Notes: generated by a model from the letters alone, not told the origin. A DNA stretch of 64,000 bases from Culex pipiens pallens (GCF_016801865.2 NC_068938.1:6581101-6645100), one strand, 5' to 3'; shown: positions 23,556-35,935, counted from the stretch's first letter. Program-made: numbers and translations.

Positions 23556-24032
23556 TATTTAAAAAACATGTTTTCGATTTTTTTTAAATCGAGACTTACA
23601 TTTCCAAAGGGGTCAGATTTTTAAACATATTATTTGACCGTATTGAAACGTAGCTCGTAATTTCAAATATCTGCAAATATTTCTTTCAAAAAATTTAGAT
23701 ACACAAATTTTACTTTATAACATTGAATATGTGATCAATGGTTTCCAAGATATCAATGGTATCCAAGATATAATTGAGGAAAATTATAGCAGATCATTAA
23801 AAAAAACATTTTTGATATTTTCATTATTTGCAAGGCCATAATCTCAGTAAACAAAGGTCGGATCAATAATGTCCAAGAAAGCAAACAAAAGACGATTTTC
23901 TCAGCCTTTCAAAAATAATTAAAAAAAATTAACAAGGAGGAATGGACACAACATTTTTATGAATTAATTAAATTGTCAAATAAAAAAGTATTTATCGATT
24001 TAGAAATTTTACAATTTTACATCTAAAACGTT
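23556..24032. other. AT-rich spacer, nothing recognised
   Basis: Low-complexity sequence continuing the locus that existed before the 22.5-kb insertion. No gene is seen. Confidence 0.5.
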
Positions 24033-24760
24033 ACTTAATCCACCTTTAGGTGGTTGGTGCCTTCCTCTCATTTATAGAGTGATTCCAACCCGCCTAAAGT
24101 GTCCACATGGTTTATGGATCTCCACTAACGTGATCGCAGCACCTAAGAGGTCCTAACAAAAATAACAGACTAACTACAGACTTTTTCCAAGATTATACAG
24201 ACACGGCCTTTGAGGAAAATGGCATCCCTCTACACGGCTTTTTCGTGACGATCATACCCGACCAGTTGAGGTTATGTGAATTCAGACCATTTTTTAAACT
24301 GCTTGTAATTTAAGATAGGTAAGTCAGATCTTGAATATTCTAACTCCACCTAAAAGGTTGTAACGAAGTAACATATGCTTTCTAAAAATATACAACATGT
24401 GAGGGATTTATGAAAATACCACCCTTTTTACCATAATTTTGATTTAATATGAAACAGTTTTTTAAACATAACTTTTTAAATACATGATAAAACTGCATAA
24501 ATTTAAATAGCAACTTAGGGGACGTAAAGACGGATCGATTAAAACCATTCCGGCCAAAATCGGTTGAGCCTGTGACGAGATATTCCAGTGACATTGATTT
24601 GGTACACATGTCTATATACAGCCAAACACACAGACATTTGCTCAGCTGGTGATTCTGAGTCGATATGTACAAATGAAGGTAGGACTAGGAGGTCTAATTA
24701 AAAAGTTCATTTTTCGAGTGATTTTAAAGCCTTTCCTCAGTAAGGTGAGGAAGGCAAAAA
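24033..24760. repeat. Dispersed mosquito-type repeat, copy 2
   Basis: The left end TTAATCCACCTTTAGGTGG then TGCCTTCCTCTC matches, as reverse complement, the end of the repeat at 1186-1225. The internal GATTCTGAGTCGATATG (24651-24667) matches 348-364. The right end carries GTGAGGAAGGCA, so the termini are weakly inverted. No coding sequence is seen. Confidence 0.7.
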
Positions 24761-25440
24761 TGATTTTGGTGACAATTTTTCATCTTTTTTTAAGAGATAA
24801 ATATTTGGATGAACGTTATTTATTTTTTTTATAATTTAACTTTAAAATTGCAAAAACTCAAAAACGGTGCACTATATCAAAAATTGATAAGCGCTCTTTT
24901 CGACAACTTTTCGATAAAGAATTAAATTTAACATTTTTGATGTTTTCCAAATTTTAGATTTTTTGATATTTTCCAAATATTTTCCTAAAAACAATATTTT
25001 TACAAAAAAAAACATAATTTTGCAAAAATCAAAACGTCTGGTTTGCATTAAAGCTCAACCGTTATGCACTTATTGTCTATTAAAACATATTAAAAAATGA
25101 ATAAAATTTATCGAAGAGTGTGAAGTTTGTCAAAATCGTACTGTATGATTGCAATTAATAATGAAGTTGTTTGACTGCTTTTCAATGTTTTTTTTTTTTC
25201 AAGCACTGCTAAATCAATTTTGATTAACATAAGTCACAGCTCAAAAAATACATTTCCAAGTATGAAACATTTAAAAAAGAATTATTTTGTACAAATAAAT
25301 ATCATGCTTTATATTATTAAAAAATAAATCTGGAAAATATACAAATAAGAAACATTTCTAAAAAAAAAATTGTGCGAATTAATATCTTGCGAAATGTCAT
25401 TCAAAAATAAATCTTGAAAATTGAAACGGGTATTTTTTTA
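24761..25440. other. AT-rich belt, nothing recognised
   Basis: AT-rich sequence with many homopolymer runs and no bounded element. Confidence 0.5.
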
Positions 25441-26000
25441 AGAGTGTTTCTACAGAGTCTGTGGTGTAACTATTCAGTGAATCCACGTCAAACCAGCAGG
25501 ATCCAGATGAAAAGTGCTACGATATGGCTCGAATTTGACATGGGAGTTCAATAGCCAAGATTATGAGGCCTGTATTTTTTTGGAATGGAATGTAATTTTT
25601 TTTAAATGTGAATTTAACAAAAAATGTAAAAAAATCCAGGATCGTTTGGAGTAGGTCCTTCGTAATCGTCAAACAAAAAAAATAAGAGTCCAATAATTTT
25701 GGCCAAGGAACTACCATGTCAAAATTTCAGCCAAATCGGAGCACATTTGATGTGGGCCCTGCTTGTTTGACGAGGAATCGCTGATTTTTTTAGAAGTCAT
25801 TAGCAATGTCTACAACTTTGCCGAAACACCAAATTGATCAGGAAACCCGTTTTCAAGACAAAGATTTTTAAATACTTTTATAAAATTTAATTTAATCTAG
25901 TTGCATGTACGAACTAATGATGGAAAATATCTTCGTTGGCTATAGAAATGGAACACACAAAGTTGCATCCAAATCAAAAAATAATGCTCATTCTTGGGAG
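25441..26000. repeat. Diverged dispersed repeats
   Basis: 25655-25745 is alignable by eye to 38765-38855: both have a CAAACAAAAAAA stretch, then AAT.ATTT.GGCCA.GGAAC and ATC.GAGCAC. 25805-25975 holds TACAACTTTGCCGAAACACC and a CATCCAAATCAAAAAATA phrase that recur near 54020 and 54170. These are old repeat copies without clear ends. Confidence 0.55.
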
Positions 26001-27035
26001 CTTCATAAAAACACAAAACCCTCAAATTGAACAAATCAAATTGTCATGCTAAGAAGTCTTCACTGTTCCCCAATTCAATCCCATCTAAACAAGGAATAAC
26101 ACCAAGCTTAACAAGCAATTGGTTTCACACTCTTTCAAATATGCATGCAATTTCTAGTTGCCCTAAAACCACCCAAATTGCTGTAATTCGTCCGACACCA
26201 TCGCTAAAAGTCAACCGTCGTCGTCGTCGTCGTCGAGGTCCTTACAAAACAACAACGCCGCCGTTGGCCGACCCATTTTACGACACCATCATCTGGAAGT
26301 GCCACTTTGATGGCCCCCCCTCGTCCACCCACAACACTCCGCTTGCCAATTTGCATAAACATGTCCCAGCTGTTAAATCGCGACATTTTACAGCGGTAAC
26401 CACTTTTGAGCCCGACAAAACTAGAATGTAGGAAAATTGTAAGGGAACGACAAGAATCCACAATTATCACTTGGCAGAATCGTCGTCGTTGGATTACCCC
26501 TCCTCGTACTTGGTGGAAATAGCGGAAATTATGCTTCCTCTTCTCTCTCTCTCGCTGTTGGCACATACCTACAAATAGAAGTACACGAAACATATGATTG
26601 ATGCTGCGCGCACTATCTCATCGTCACAGGGAGAGATCCTCCTCTCATATCTTCTCTCCCGATGTTCTGTTCTGGTGTCTCGAGTTATTGCAACGCGCAA
26701 CGCGCGCGGAGGGAAATAAATGGAAATGCATTAACTTGACACTCTAACGAGATTCATATCGTACTCTGTGAGCAGTACAGAGTGAGTGAGTGAGGGATGC
26801 AATTGCAGCAGCATCGCAGCTCGGCAGTGTTTGGTGGGAAACATGATGATGATGGCCAAACGAATAGATACGCGGACTGACGGGAGGGAACGCGTTTAAT
26901 GTTTTTTGAAGGAGGAAGGGGTCATAAAGGTGGGGGAGTGTGCCACTTGTGTGACTTTGAGAAATGGTCAAAAGAAATGTTTCAAATGCATGATGGAGTT
27001 CAAAAGAGTATGATTTTCATATTCCGCATTTTTTA
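26001..27035. other. GC-richer block, no recognisable gene
   Basis: Includes a CGT trinucleotide run (26217-26236) and a short TCTC run (26540-26553). The overlapping open frames at 26027-26431 (+) and 26204-26593 (-) are low-complexity translations, partly of the trinucleotide run. It is a candidate regulatory or untranslated block. Confidence 0.4.
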
Positions 27036-27452
27036 ATTCAATTCAGTCGTTTATTTTTTGCACTATAGTCATAAGATAATATGCAAAACTACTTGGCGGG
27101 TTTCAGTGGTTTAACCCTCAACTCAACCCCGCCTCTGGGTTGGCTTGAAAATTCGCCAAAAATATTTTGTTTTTCCAATGATGATTTAGGTAAAACAAAA
27201 AAAACCATTTTAAAGAAACTCAATATTTTAACAAAACTCCATATTTTCGAAAAATTACTCAAAATTTTCTTTGTGATTATTGCACTTTATCATAATTTTT
27301 CGATTCACGATCGAAATTTCTCGATAGTCAGATTACGACCTACCATCGACAAATTACGACTTACCATCGCGAAAATACGATTGAGTGCAGCAATAATCAC
27401 CACGTAAGTTACTGAAATATGAGTGTTGAATAATCAGGAATTTTGTACATTC
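27036..27452. other. AT-rich spacer, nothing recognised
   Basis: The open frame at 27081-27407 (108 aa) has no recognisable motif and its lysine/isoleucine/phenylalanine-rich make-up mirrors the base composition. Confidence 0.5.
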
Positions 27453-27505
27453 TTTTTTTTTTTATTTTTTATTATAGAGTTTTTCAGCCGGAGGCTGGTT
27501 CAACT
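27453..27505 (-). mobile_element. Extremely 5'-truncated LINE tail (~53 bp)
   Basis: On the minus strand, about 30 bp of LINE-like 3' end (GAACCAGCCTCCGGCTGAAA) is followed by AATAAA-type signals and a poly(A) tract, read as poly(T) on the plus strand. The near-identical direct repeats GAATTTTGTACATT (27438-27451) and GAATTTTGTATACATT (27506-27521) fit a target duplication. The clade is not determined. Confidence 0.65.
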
Positions 27506-27720
27506 GAATTTTGTATACATTTTGATTGTAATGATATGATTTTATAAACTCAGAACTTTCACCAACAAATTTTGTACTTTATAAAAAAAGCTTTTTTCAA
27601 ATACGTAATTTTGTGAAATTTTGAATATTTTTGAAAATTATTATAGTTTTTGATATGTTTTGCAATAATTACTTTTTCAGGTATTTTTCCCAAAATATGT
27701 AGTTTTGTTTCAATTTTGGC

Positions 27721-30160
27721 TACCATAAACCTGGGTGACATTGATCGGATTTTAATTAATTTTTGTAATATTTTCCAACTGGTAAGGGTTTTAACAGGAC
27801 TATAATTTGTAAAACCGGTACTGGGGTAGGCTACACAAATTCCATGCACTATTTTTGAAAGAAAGTTTTTTCAGTAGTATTTTAAAAATTGTTGCGTTGA
27901 AAATTCTTATTTTGAATACCGGGGTGACTTTGATAGTCATAGTTTTTGTTATTATAATCAGGTAAAAGGTGTTCAAATTTTATTTTTACGTCGAATGTAC
28001 CATCGCTGAGGTTGCCGATATAGTTTTTAACAACAACAAAAAAATCAAAGTTTATATTTAGTTAACTAAATTTATAAGCTTTTTAATAAAATACATACAA
28101 ATTTCAGGTAAAACTGTTAAAAAGTCAGAATTTTGCCTAGAATTTGTTAAAAATAGTTTCATATATAATTATCGATCCACATTGCATTTAAACTGAATTC
28201 GAAGAACGAATCAACAGTTTTCACATTTTGTATAAAATTTGTTCTGCTGAAAATGCCTTCAAGTTTTTGAATTTCATTTAATAATGTTTCAAAACACACA
28301 ATTTTTATGATTTACTTACATTGTTTACAGTCATGCCTCGGTATAGCACCGCATATGGGGGATGCAAAACCGAGGCGTGCATGTCAGCCATCCAATAAAA
28401 TTATTATTTCATGAAAATTTTCACAAAAATACGTATTTTTCCTGTATTTCGAAAATGCTTTTTTTTCTCTAAAGAAACCAAAAATATATTGTTATTGCAA
28501 TATGGGTATCAAATGATCAGGTTTTTTTCATAAATTTTGGATATAATAACAACATTTTTAGAAAATACTCCAAATTTTCACAAAACAACGTCTTTTTGAA
28601 AAAAAAAACTCCATATTTCAATTTTTACAATATGGGTATCGAACGATCGGGATTTTTTCATTCATTTACTCAAAATTTTCACAAAACTACGTATTTTCCA
28701 ATAAAATACTCAAAATTTCCGTTTTTACAATGTTGGTATCAAACGTTCGGGATTTTTTCATACATTTCGAATTTAATAACAAATTGTATTTCTGTAAGTT
28801 TTTTATTGATTTTTTCTTACTCTTGCTAGTGCCATAGTAAAAGAAATAATTGTTCCAAAATGGATTATGATGCAACACACAGCTGAAGAGAACTCCAAAA
28901 CTCTATTATGCACTTCAAAATAACTCATTGTATCTTGATTATTCACCAATAAAACCGAATTGAAATTGAAAATAACATTTTTTTTTTTGAAAATACTTCA
29001 AATTTTCAACAAAACTACGAATTTTCTAAAAAAATACTCAAAATTTCCGTTTTTACGATGAGGGTGTCGAACGATCCGGATTTTTTCATATATTTCGAAT
29101 GTAATAAAAATATTTTTTGAAAATACTCAAAATTTCCACAAAACTACGTATTTTCGAAAAAAAAATACTAAAAATTTCCGTTTTAACAATGTGTGTATAA
29201 AACGATCGGGATTTTTTCATACATTTCGAAAGTAATTAAAAAATGAAAATACTAAAAAATTTCACAAAACTACGTATTTTTGAAAAAAAATCATTTGATT
29301 ATTTGATACCCATATTGTAAAAACTGAAATTTTGAAAAGTTTTACAAAAATACGTAGTTTTGCGAAAATTTTGAGTATTTTCAAAAAGATATTGTAATTA
29401 CATTCTAATTATATGAAAAAATCCCGATCGTTTGATACCCACATTGTAAAAACGGAAATTTTGAGTATTTTATTCGAAAATACGTAGTTTTGTGAAAAAT
29501 TACAGTATTTTCTAAAAATGTTAATATTAGATTCGAAATGTGTGAAAAAATCCCGATCGTTTAATACCAATATTGTAAAAACGGAAATTTTGAGTATTTT
29601 ATTCGAAAATACGTAGTTTTTGAAAATCTTGAGTATTTTCTAAAAATTTTGTTATTACATTCGAAATGTATGAAAAAATCCCGATCGTTTGATACCCATA
29701 TTGTAAAAATTGAAATTTTGAGTATTTTTTTCAACAAAAAAACGTAGTTTTGTGAAAATTTGGAGTATTTTCTAAAAATTTTGTTATTATATCCGAAATG
29801 TATGAAAAAACCAGATCAGGAAGCTGGACGGTGCAAAACCGGGGCAGTGCAAAACCGAGGCGTGCAAAACCGAGGCATGACTGTACCTTCTCCTAGTGGA
29901 AAATTGTCCGAAGAATCGGGAAATGCATTCTATTTTCCGATTTGAAATCATTGAGAAAATCATTGAACTTTGAGAAAATGAAAATAATGCTTTTCATCAA
30001 CGTTTTCTTAATTATAGTTAACTAACATTCTTCTAGAAGTACCTTGAACCTTTCTCTAACCCGGTCAGTATGATTCCATACAATTCCGTACATATTTTAT
30101 TTGTTTTCTTCATTTTGCGAAAAAAAAATCAAATCTATCAAAGTCACCCCGTTTTACGGT
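27721..30160. mobile_element. Family B MITE copy 2, split by a nested foldback element
   Basis: The left end CCATAAACCTGGGTGACATT and the right end, whose reverse complement is CCGTAAAACGGGGTGACTTT, match the element at 5841-6760. The internal CCGGGGTGACTTTGATAG lies at 27917-27936, and CCTTCTCCTAGTGGAAAA at 29886-29903 matches the other copy in reverse. Relative to copy 1 it is inverted and carries a 1.56-kb insertion at 28328-29883. Confidence 0.8.
28328..29883. mobile_element. Foldback element family C, copy 1 (nested)
   Basis: The ends read CAGTCATGCCTCGG inward from both sides, with TA outside (28326-28327, 29884-29885). Terminal segments contain several GTGCAAAACCGAGGC words. The interior is a series of ~130-bp units (landmark GGTATCAAACGATCGGG) in one orientation, then the same units reversed (CCCGATCGTTTGATACCC), so the element folds on itself. 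Compared with copy 2 it lacks about 120 bp beside each end. It has no coding capacity. Confidence 0.85.
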
Positions 30161-30480
30161 TTATAAAAATCGAAGTGCTTTAAAATTTACCCGATTATTT
30201 GATACCCATATTATTAAAAAATAAAATGTTGAGTATTTTATCAAAAATAAGCAGTATTGTGAAAAATGTCGTAATCACAAAAATTAGTATCACTTTTTTC
30301 CAAACGTATGAAAAGTTCATTTAATATTGCAAAAACTATTTTTTTGTAATTTTTCGAAAAAATGTAGTTTATTTACTTTGAATTTGCCTCTTAAAAATAA
30401 TAATAATATTTTATAACTCTAAAACGTATGGAAAAAAGCCGATCCTTCGATACCCATAGTGTAAAAAAACTGAAATTTTC
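30161..30480. repeat. Stray units related to the family C interior
   Basis: CCCGATTATTTGATACCCAT (30190-30209) and CCGATCCTTCGATACCCAT (30439-30457) lie outside the bounded element but match its internal unit, with the same following TTGAGTATTTTAT context at the first. They may be an older, partly deleted copy. Confidence 0.55.
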
Positions 30481-30544
30481 AGCACTTTATCGGAATTTCA
30501 AATATTTGGGAGAGTTTCGAATATTTAAAAAAATCCGATTCCGT

Positions 30545-30870
30545 CGTGAAACTTTTCACTTTTCTTGTCATTTTCGAGCGATGAAACGGACTACTTTTCT
30601 CTACCAAAAATAACAGAAAGGAAAATTGATACCTTTAAATACCAGTTGATACCAATACCAAGTTGAACTTTTCAGCACTAGTACCGAAAGAAACAAATTT
30701 TACTAATTTTGGTTTTGAACGGAATATTTATATGAGAGGCCATCCATTACCCACGTGGCTGACATAAATTCCATTTGAAAGCGTTTTTCGGAACTACAAA
30801 AATGTTGTAAGCAACTCGTTGCAAAACTATACTTTTTTCAACACTCGTCGTATTTGAAAAATGTACGACT
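30545..30870. repeat. Dispersed repeat family G, copy 1
   Basis: Shares, in reverse orientation, TACCAAAAATAACAGAA, AACTTTTCAGCACTA and TTTTTTCAACACTCGTCGTA with 37895-38290. It has no ORF and unclear ends. Confidence 0.55.
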
Positions 30871-31600
30871 CGTGCTTAAAAAATACCGTTTTTGCTAATT
30901 GTTTTAAAACTTAATTCGAAATTTGCCATCATTTGATACCCCTTTTGCAATGACTAAAATGACCTGTATTGTTTTTTTAAACCGTAGGTATGTGATAATT
31001 TTTAATATTTCCAAACAAAGAATTATGACTTTTAAAAGGTGTGCACGATTATCTCTATTGCCATGTCGAGACATTTTTGTAGTTATTCGAAAATACGAAG
31101 TTTTGTTAAAACAAAGAAAAATCGTAGTCATAAAAAAAATAGTTTTATTAGAGTGTACTGATAGTTATTCTATTATGATTGCAAATACACACTAGAATCT
31201 AACGTAAAAAACGTAAATGTGCGAACATTTCCAAGTAATTTTAATTTGACAAGCAAAAAAAGTTTTCATCACTATGCTTTTTTTTCGTATTTATAATACT
31301 TTCATTAGAAATTATCTTTCCAATACGTTGCCTCCTAATCGACCAGAAAATCCCTTCTCGAGATAAAGATTTTATAAAATGTTGAGGAGGAACATTTCAC
31401 CATTTCTATTAAGTGTCCAACCGTGATTGCTCAAATCAATATTTAATACTATCAAAGCAAAGTCCATCATGGAGTCTTTTAAGAAGCAGCAGTTTGACGT
31501 TCGTGTTGTTATTTTTATGACATTATTTTAAAATATTGATACATATCCTAAAGTCAGTCAGTCAGTGAATTACAAGCATATCATAACAGACAAATCCTCT
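30871..31600. other. AT-rich belt, nothing recognised
   Basis: AT-rich sequence. The opposite-strand open frames of 75 and 90 aa at 30904-31195 mirror each other and show no domain. Confidence 0.5.
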
Positions 31601-33130
31601 GATGCTTCAAATGGAAAATCGTCGATTTTCCAAACCATTCCGTTTCTAAGAACCACACCTAAAGCTTCTCTCCTCTTCCGGAAATCCCGGAATCGTAAAC
31701 TGTCCTCAGTGTCATCATAACAACATCCTGTTAAAACGCATGCCAAGTATCATCCGAGCTGAGCTACAAAGTGCACAAATACTGTTTAGACGACGACGAC
31801 ATCGCGCAGCACACTCGTTAAGGGAACAGCGTCAGAGATACCTGATGCTTACGCGATCATCTCATAAGGATGATAAATGAACGCTTTTCAATCTGGCCCT
31901 GGCTCCTCTAGCTCAACGTGGTAGAAGTAGCAGCAGCAACAGCAGTCGGCTGATGTCTCTATTAATTCGCTGATGCCTTCCCCCCTCAACTCACTCGGCG
32001 GTTTGGCGTCGTTTTCACGAAATTACTGCCGAGCATGCAAGCGCCAAGAGATAGCTGAGCTGAACTGGCGCCCTGGCCGTCCCTGGAATGTACACGACAA
32101 CGTTGAGTCAGCCAGCCAGCGAGCACCGTCTAATGAATTCATTCGTGGTCCAAAGTAATACATCATTTCTCGGATAAGAACGGTAAGAAAAGCAGAAAAA
32201 AGGAGTTGAGATTGAACGCCAGCTTAAGCCACGTCTAGATTGGATTTTTAATACCATAGTCACACGGGTCATAAATCACGCGCAAAAGTGGTCTTTTTGT
32301 TGTAAAATTTGCAGTATTTTGTAAATATTTAGTCGTTTTTATCACTGTGACCTCCTTGGCTTTAGAGAGATGCACATCACGGTGATGCCGAAAAGGCTCG
32401 TTGAACGTGACACGAATCGTGAAGGAAAGGTTGCTTGCGTGAGTGTGTGTGTGTGTTTGTTTCATCAGCGATAGCATTTTGGGATTATGTCTCCGTTTGC
32501 GAAATTATCAACAACGCAACAATGTTGCCTTCGTCTGGTGATTTTGGAAGCGCTGAAAACGATGTCATGCATCGTTTTTTGAGATCAAAATTTCCATAAA
32601 AATTAAAGCTCTAAATACAATTTCCCATTATTTTTTTTGCGTAAATCCCACCCCTTCTGATCACGCGGTAAGTGATGCAAATTTGCACCAATCTTCACCT
32701 TCACGAGGGTCGTCACATTTCAAAAAGCAGCAACAACACAAAACCACAAAAAAAACAGAACCCTCCAAAAACCGCGCTCGTATACAAAGCGACAGTTAGA
32801 CAGATTTCATTCGGTTTTATCTGATCCTGTCGTTATGATGAATCGCTTCGGCCTCCTTTTTCGGGTTTTGGGACCCTGTGATTGCGACCGACCCCGTGCG
32901 CACCAGAGGGAACACGATCTCCGTTCGCCACACCCGAGGTAAGGACCTCGGGGAGAGAAGGGGAAGAAGCATTCGTTTCTCACTTCTTGCACTTCTTGCA
33001 CTTTGCATCGTATGGCGGTGGCCAGCAGCACAAAGCTTCGAAATTGTGTGCAATCGGTCGTCGCAAAAGTGGACTCGATTTGGGGGATTGTTCCATTCTA
33101 GACACTTTTGGTCAATTTGAGAAAATCATG
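31601..33130. other. GC-richer block, no recognisable gene
   Basis: Long less AT-rich block free of the transposon ends seen elsewhere. It contains GACGAC and CAG runs (31790-31800, 31930-31948) and a GT run (32439-32457). Short overlapping open frames on both strands (61-93 aa) are not recognised. It is among the better candidates for conserved regulatory or untranslated sequence. Confidence 0.4.
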
Positions 33131-33455
33131 GTCAAATTAATGAACTATAAGCTATTTTTTTAACTAACATTAATTCATACGAAGAAATGAAAATTGTTCT
33201 TAGTCGAAGGGGGTAAGTTTACCAAACCGATTTTTCTACACAACAATTTAGTAAATAAATGTGTATTCTTTTTGAAAGTCGAAACATTTGTTTCTGAATA
33301 TTCCTGTACAAAAAGGGCCATATAAAAATAAATGTAAGAAATAAAAAACATTCCTGTTCATAACCTTCAACTTTGCCCAAAACACCAAATTGATCAGATT
33401 TTTATTAATCTGTATCTGTTCTATTTGAAACAAATCAAAAAATCCAAACATTGTA

Positions 33456-35642
33456 CAGTCATCCCTCATATTCGAAACAGTTTACAGATCGGCCAATGTT
33501 CAAAAAATCATAGAAACTGAATAGTTGAACGTAATGATTTGCTTTTACCTTCATGTGACCGAAGGTATTTTTTAAGCTTTATATCATTTAAAAAAAAAAC
33601 ATTGACCCTTGAAATCTACAAATTCAGGACACTTTTTTCTTACGGATGTAAACAAACTTTGGTTCTCTCTAGGAGTACATATTTTTCACAAAATAATGAC
33701 TTCACACACTGAAACCAATGAAACTCAAGCTTAGTAATGTTTTATGAATGGTCTGATAACTTTTTTCTTGACATATCAGTTAAATTCAGGTGTTCCACAA
33801 TTGTGGAAGACACACCAACAATTATGGAACAGGCAATTTGAGGCAGTGCTTTGCTGCTCTGAATAGAATAGCCTTAAAATGCAGTACAGTCATGCCTCGG
33901 TTTAGCACTGCATATGGGGTATGCAAAACCGAGGCGTGCATAACCGAGGCACAGAGCTTATGAGATTTTGGCTATATGGGAGACATTGGCTTTGATCGTA
34001 CGAAAAATAATGCAAACATCAAAAAAATATAGTGTTTTGAGATCGGTATGATGTCAGCTATCCATTAAAATTATTATTTCATGAAAATTTTCACAAAAAT
34101 ACGTATTTTTCGTGTATTTCGAAAAAAAAAATTTTCTCTAAAGAAACCAAAAAAATATTGTTATTGCAATATGGGTATCAAATGATCAGTTTTTTTTTTC
34201 ATACATTTTGGATGTAATAACAACATTTTTAGAAAATTCTCAAAATTTTCACAAAGCTACGTCTTTTTGAAAAAAACTCCAGATTTCATATCTTACAATT
34301 TGGGTATCAAACGATCGGGATTTTTTCATACATTTCGAATGTAATAACAACAATTTTAGAAAATATTCAAATTTTTCACAATACTACGTATTTTCGAATA
34401 AAATACTCAAAATTTCCGTTTTTACAATGTGGGTATCGAACGATCGGAATTTTTTCATACATTTCGAAAGTAATAACAATATTATTTGAAAATACTCTAA
34501 ATTTTCACAAAACTATGTATTTCCGAAAAAAAATACTCCAAATTTCCGTTTTTACAATGTTGGTATCAAACGATCGGGGTTTTTTCATAAATTTCGAAAG
34601 TTATTAAAAAAAATGAAAATACTTTAAATTTTCACAAAACTACGTATTTAAAAAAATTATTTGATTATTTGATTGTTAAACTGAATTTTGAAAAGTTTTA
34701 CAAAAATACGTAGTTTTGTGAAAATTTTGAGTATTTTCAAAAAAATATTGTTATTACATTCGAAATGTATGAAAAAATCCCGATTGTTTGATACCCACAT
34801 TGTAAAAACGGAAATTTTGAGTATTTCATTCGAAAATACGTAGTTTTGGTGAAAATTAGAGTATTTTCTAAAAATATTGTTATTACATTCGAAATGTATG
34901 AAAAAATCCCGATCATTTAATACCCATATTGTAACAATTGAAATTTTGAGTATTTTATTCGAAAATACGTAGTTTTGTGAAAATTTTGAGTATTTTCTAA
35001 AAATGTTTTTATTACATTCGAAATGTATGAAAAAATTCCGATCGTTTGATACCCATATTGTAAAAATTGAAATTTGGAGTATTTTTTCAAAAAAAAAAAC
35101 GTAGTTTTGTGAAAATTTGGAGTATTTTTAAAAAAAATTGTTATTATTTCCGAAATGTATGACAAAACCTGATCATTCGATACCCATATTCCAATAACAA
35201 TATATTTTTGGATTCTTTAGAGAAAAAAAATGCATTTTGAAAATACAGCAAAAATACGTATTTTTGTGAAAATTTTCATTAAATAATAATTTTAATGGAT
35301 AACTGACATCATCCCGATTCCAAAACACTATAATTTTTTGATGTTTGCATGATTTTTCATACGATTAAAACCAATGTCTCCCATATAGCCAAAACCCCAT
35401 AAGCTCTGTGCTTCAGTTAAGCACTGGGCCGTGCTTAACCGAGGCAGCTGAACGGTGCAAAACCGGGGCAGTGCAAAACCGAGGCATGACTGTATTTTGA
35501 TAGAAAATAATAACTTTTACTAGTGAAACAGCAAGAGAATGTGCAAATAATGGTTATAAAAATTATGCATTTGGCGTACTATTGATAAATTATAATAAAA
35601 GTGTTCCGAGTTTGTGGGTGTTCCGAATATGTGGGATGACTG
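33456..35642. mobile_element. Family D MITE containing a nested family C element
   Basis: The left end CAGTCATCCCTCATATTCG and the reverse complement of the right end, CAGTCATCCCACATATTCG, form a terminal repeat flanked by TA (33454-33455 and 35643-35644). Without the nested element it is about 0.58 kb. No coding sequence is seen. Confidence 0.8.
33887..35492. mobile_element. Foldback element family C, copy 2 (nested)
   Basis: Same CAGTCATGCCTCGG ends and flanking TA (33885-33886, 35493-35494) as copy 1. The outer ~220 bp of each arm mirror each other and include TTGGCTATATGGGAGACATT and its reverse. Inside are about four ~130-bp units in plus orientation (GGTATC landmarks near 34166, 34303, 34432, 34561), then about four reversed (near 34780, 34907, 35038, 35168). 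The open frame at 34917-35165 is a translation of these units. Confidence 0.85.
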
Positions 35643-35740
35643 TACCTTAACGAGACTAAAACAGCTGTCCCAATTCGCTCCATGTTCCCCAATTGGCGTG
35701 TTCCCCAGATGGCGATAAACCAAACTAGACAAAATGGGTA

Positions 35741-35935
35741 CCGTCATCTGGGGTGAATCGGGACTACAGTCTGAATAGGGACAGCAGTGGTTAGAGCACT
35801 TAAAGGTTTGAAATTTGGAAATGGATGTACACATTTTGTTGGTCTGAGTCTGTTCTATCCGAGACCAACCAGAAAAATCAAAATATTGTGCTCTAACATG
35901 GTTAAAACTGTGTCCCAATTCACCCCAGTTGACGG
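35741..35935. mobile_element. 195-bp TA-flanked MITE, family E copy 1
   Basis: The left end CCGTCATCTGGGGTGAATCG and the reverse complement of the right end, CCGTCAACTGGGGTGAATTG, differ at only two positions; TA flanks both sides. The neighbouring text at 35665-35715 (CCAATTCGCTCC, TTCCCCAGATGGCG) looks like a further degraded terminal piece. Confidence 0.85.

Noticed and set aside
26027..26593. Opposing frames of 134 and 129 aa
   Set aside because: They cover the same bases on both strands, with runs of Arg and Thr from a trinucleotide repeat. No family similarity is seen.
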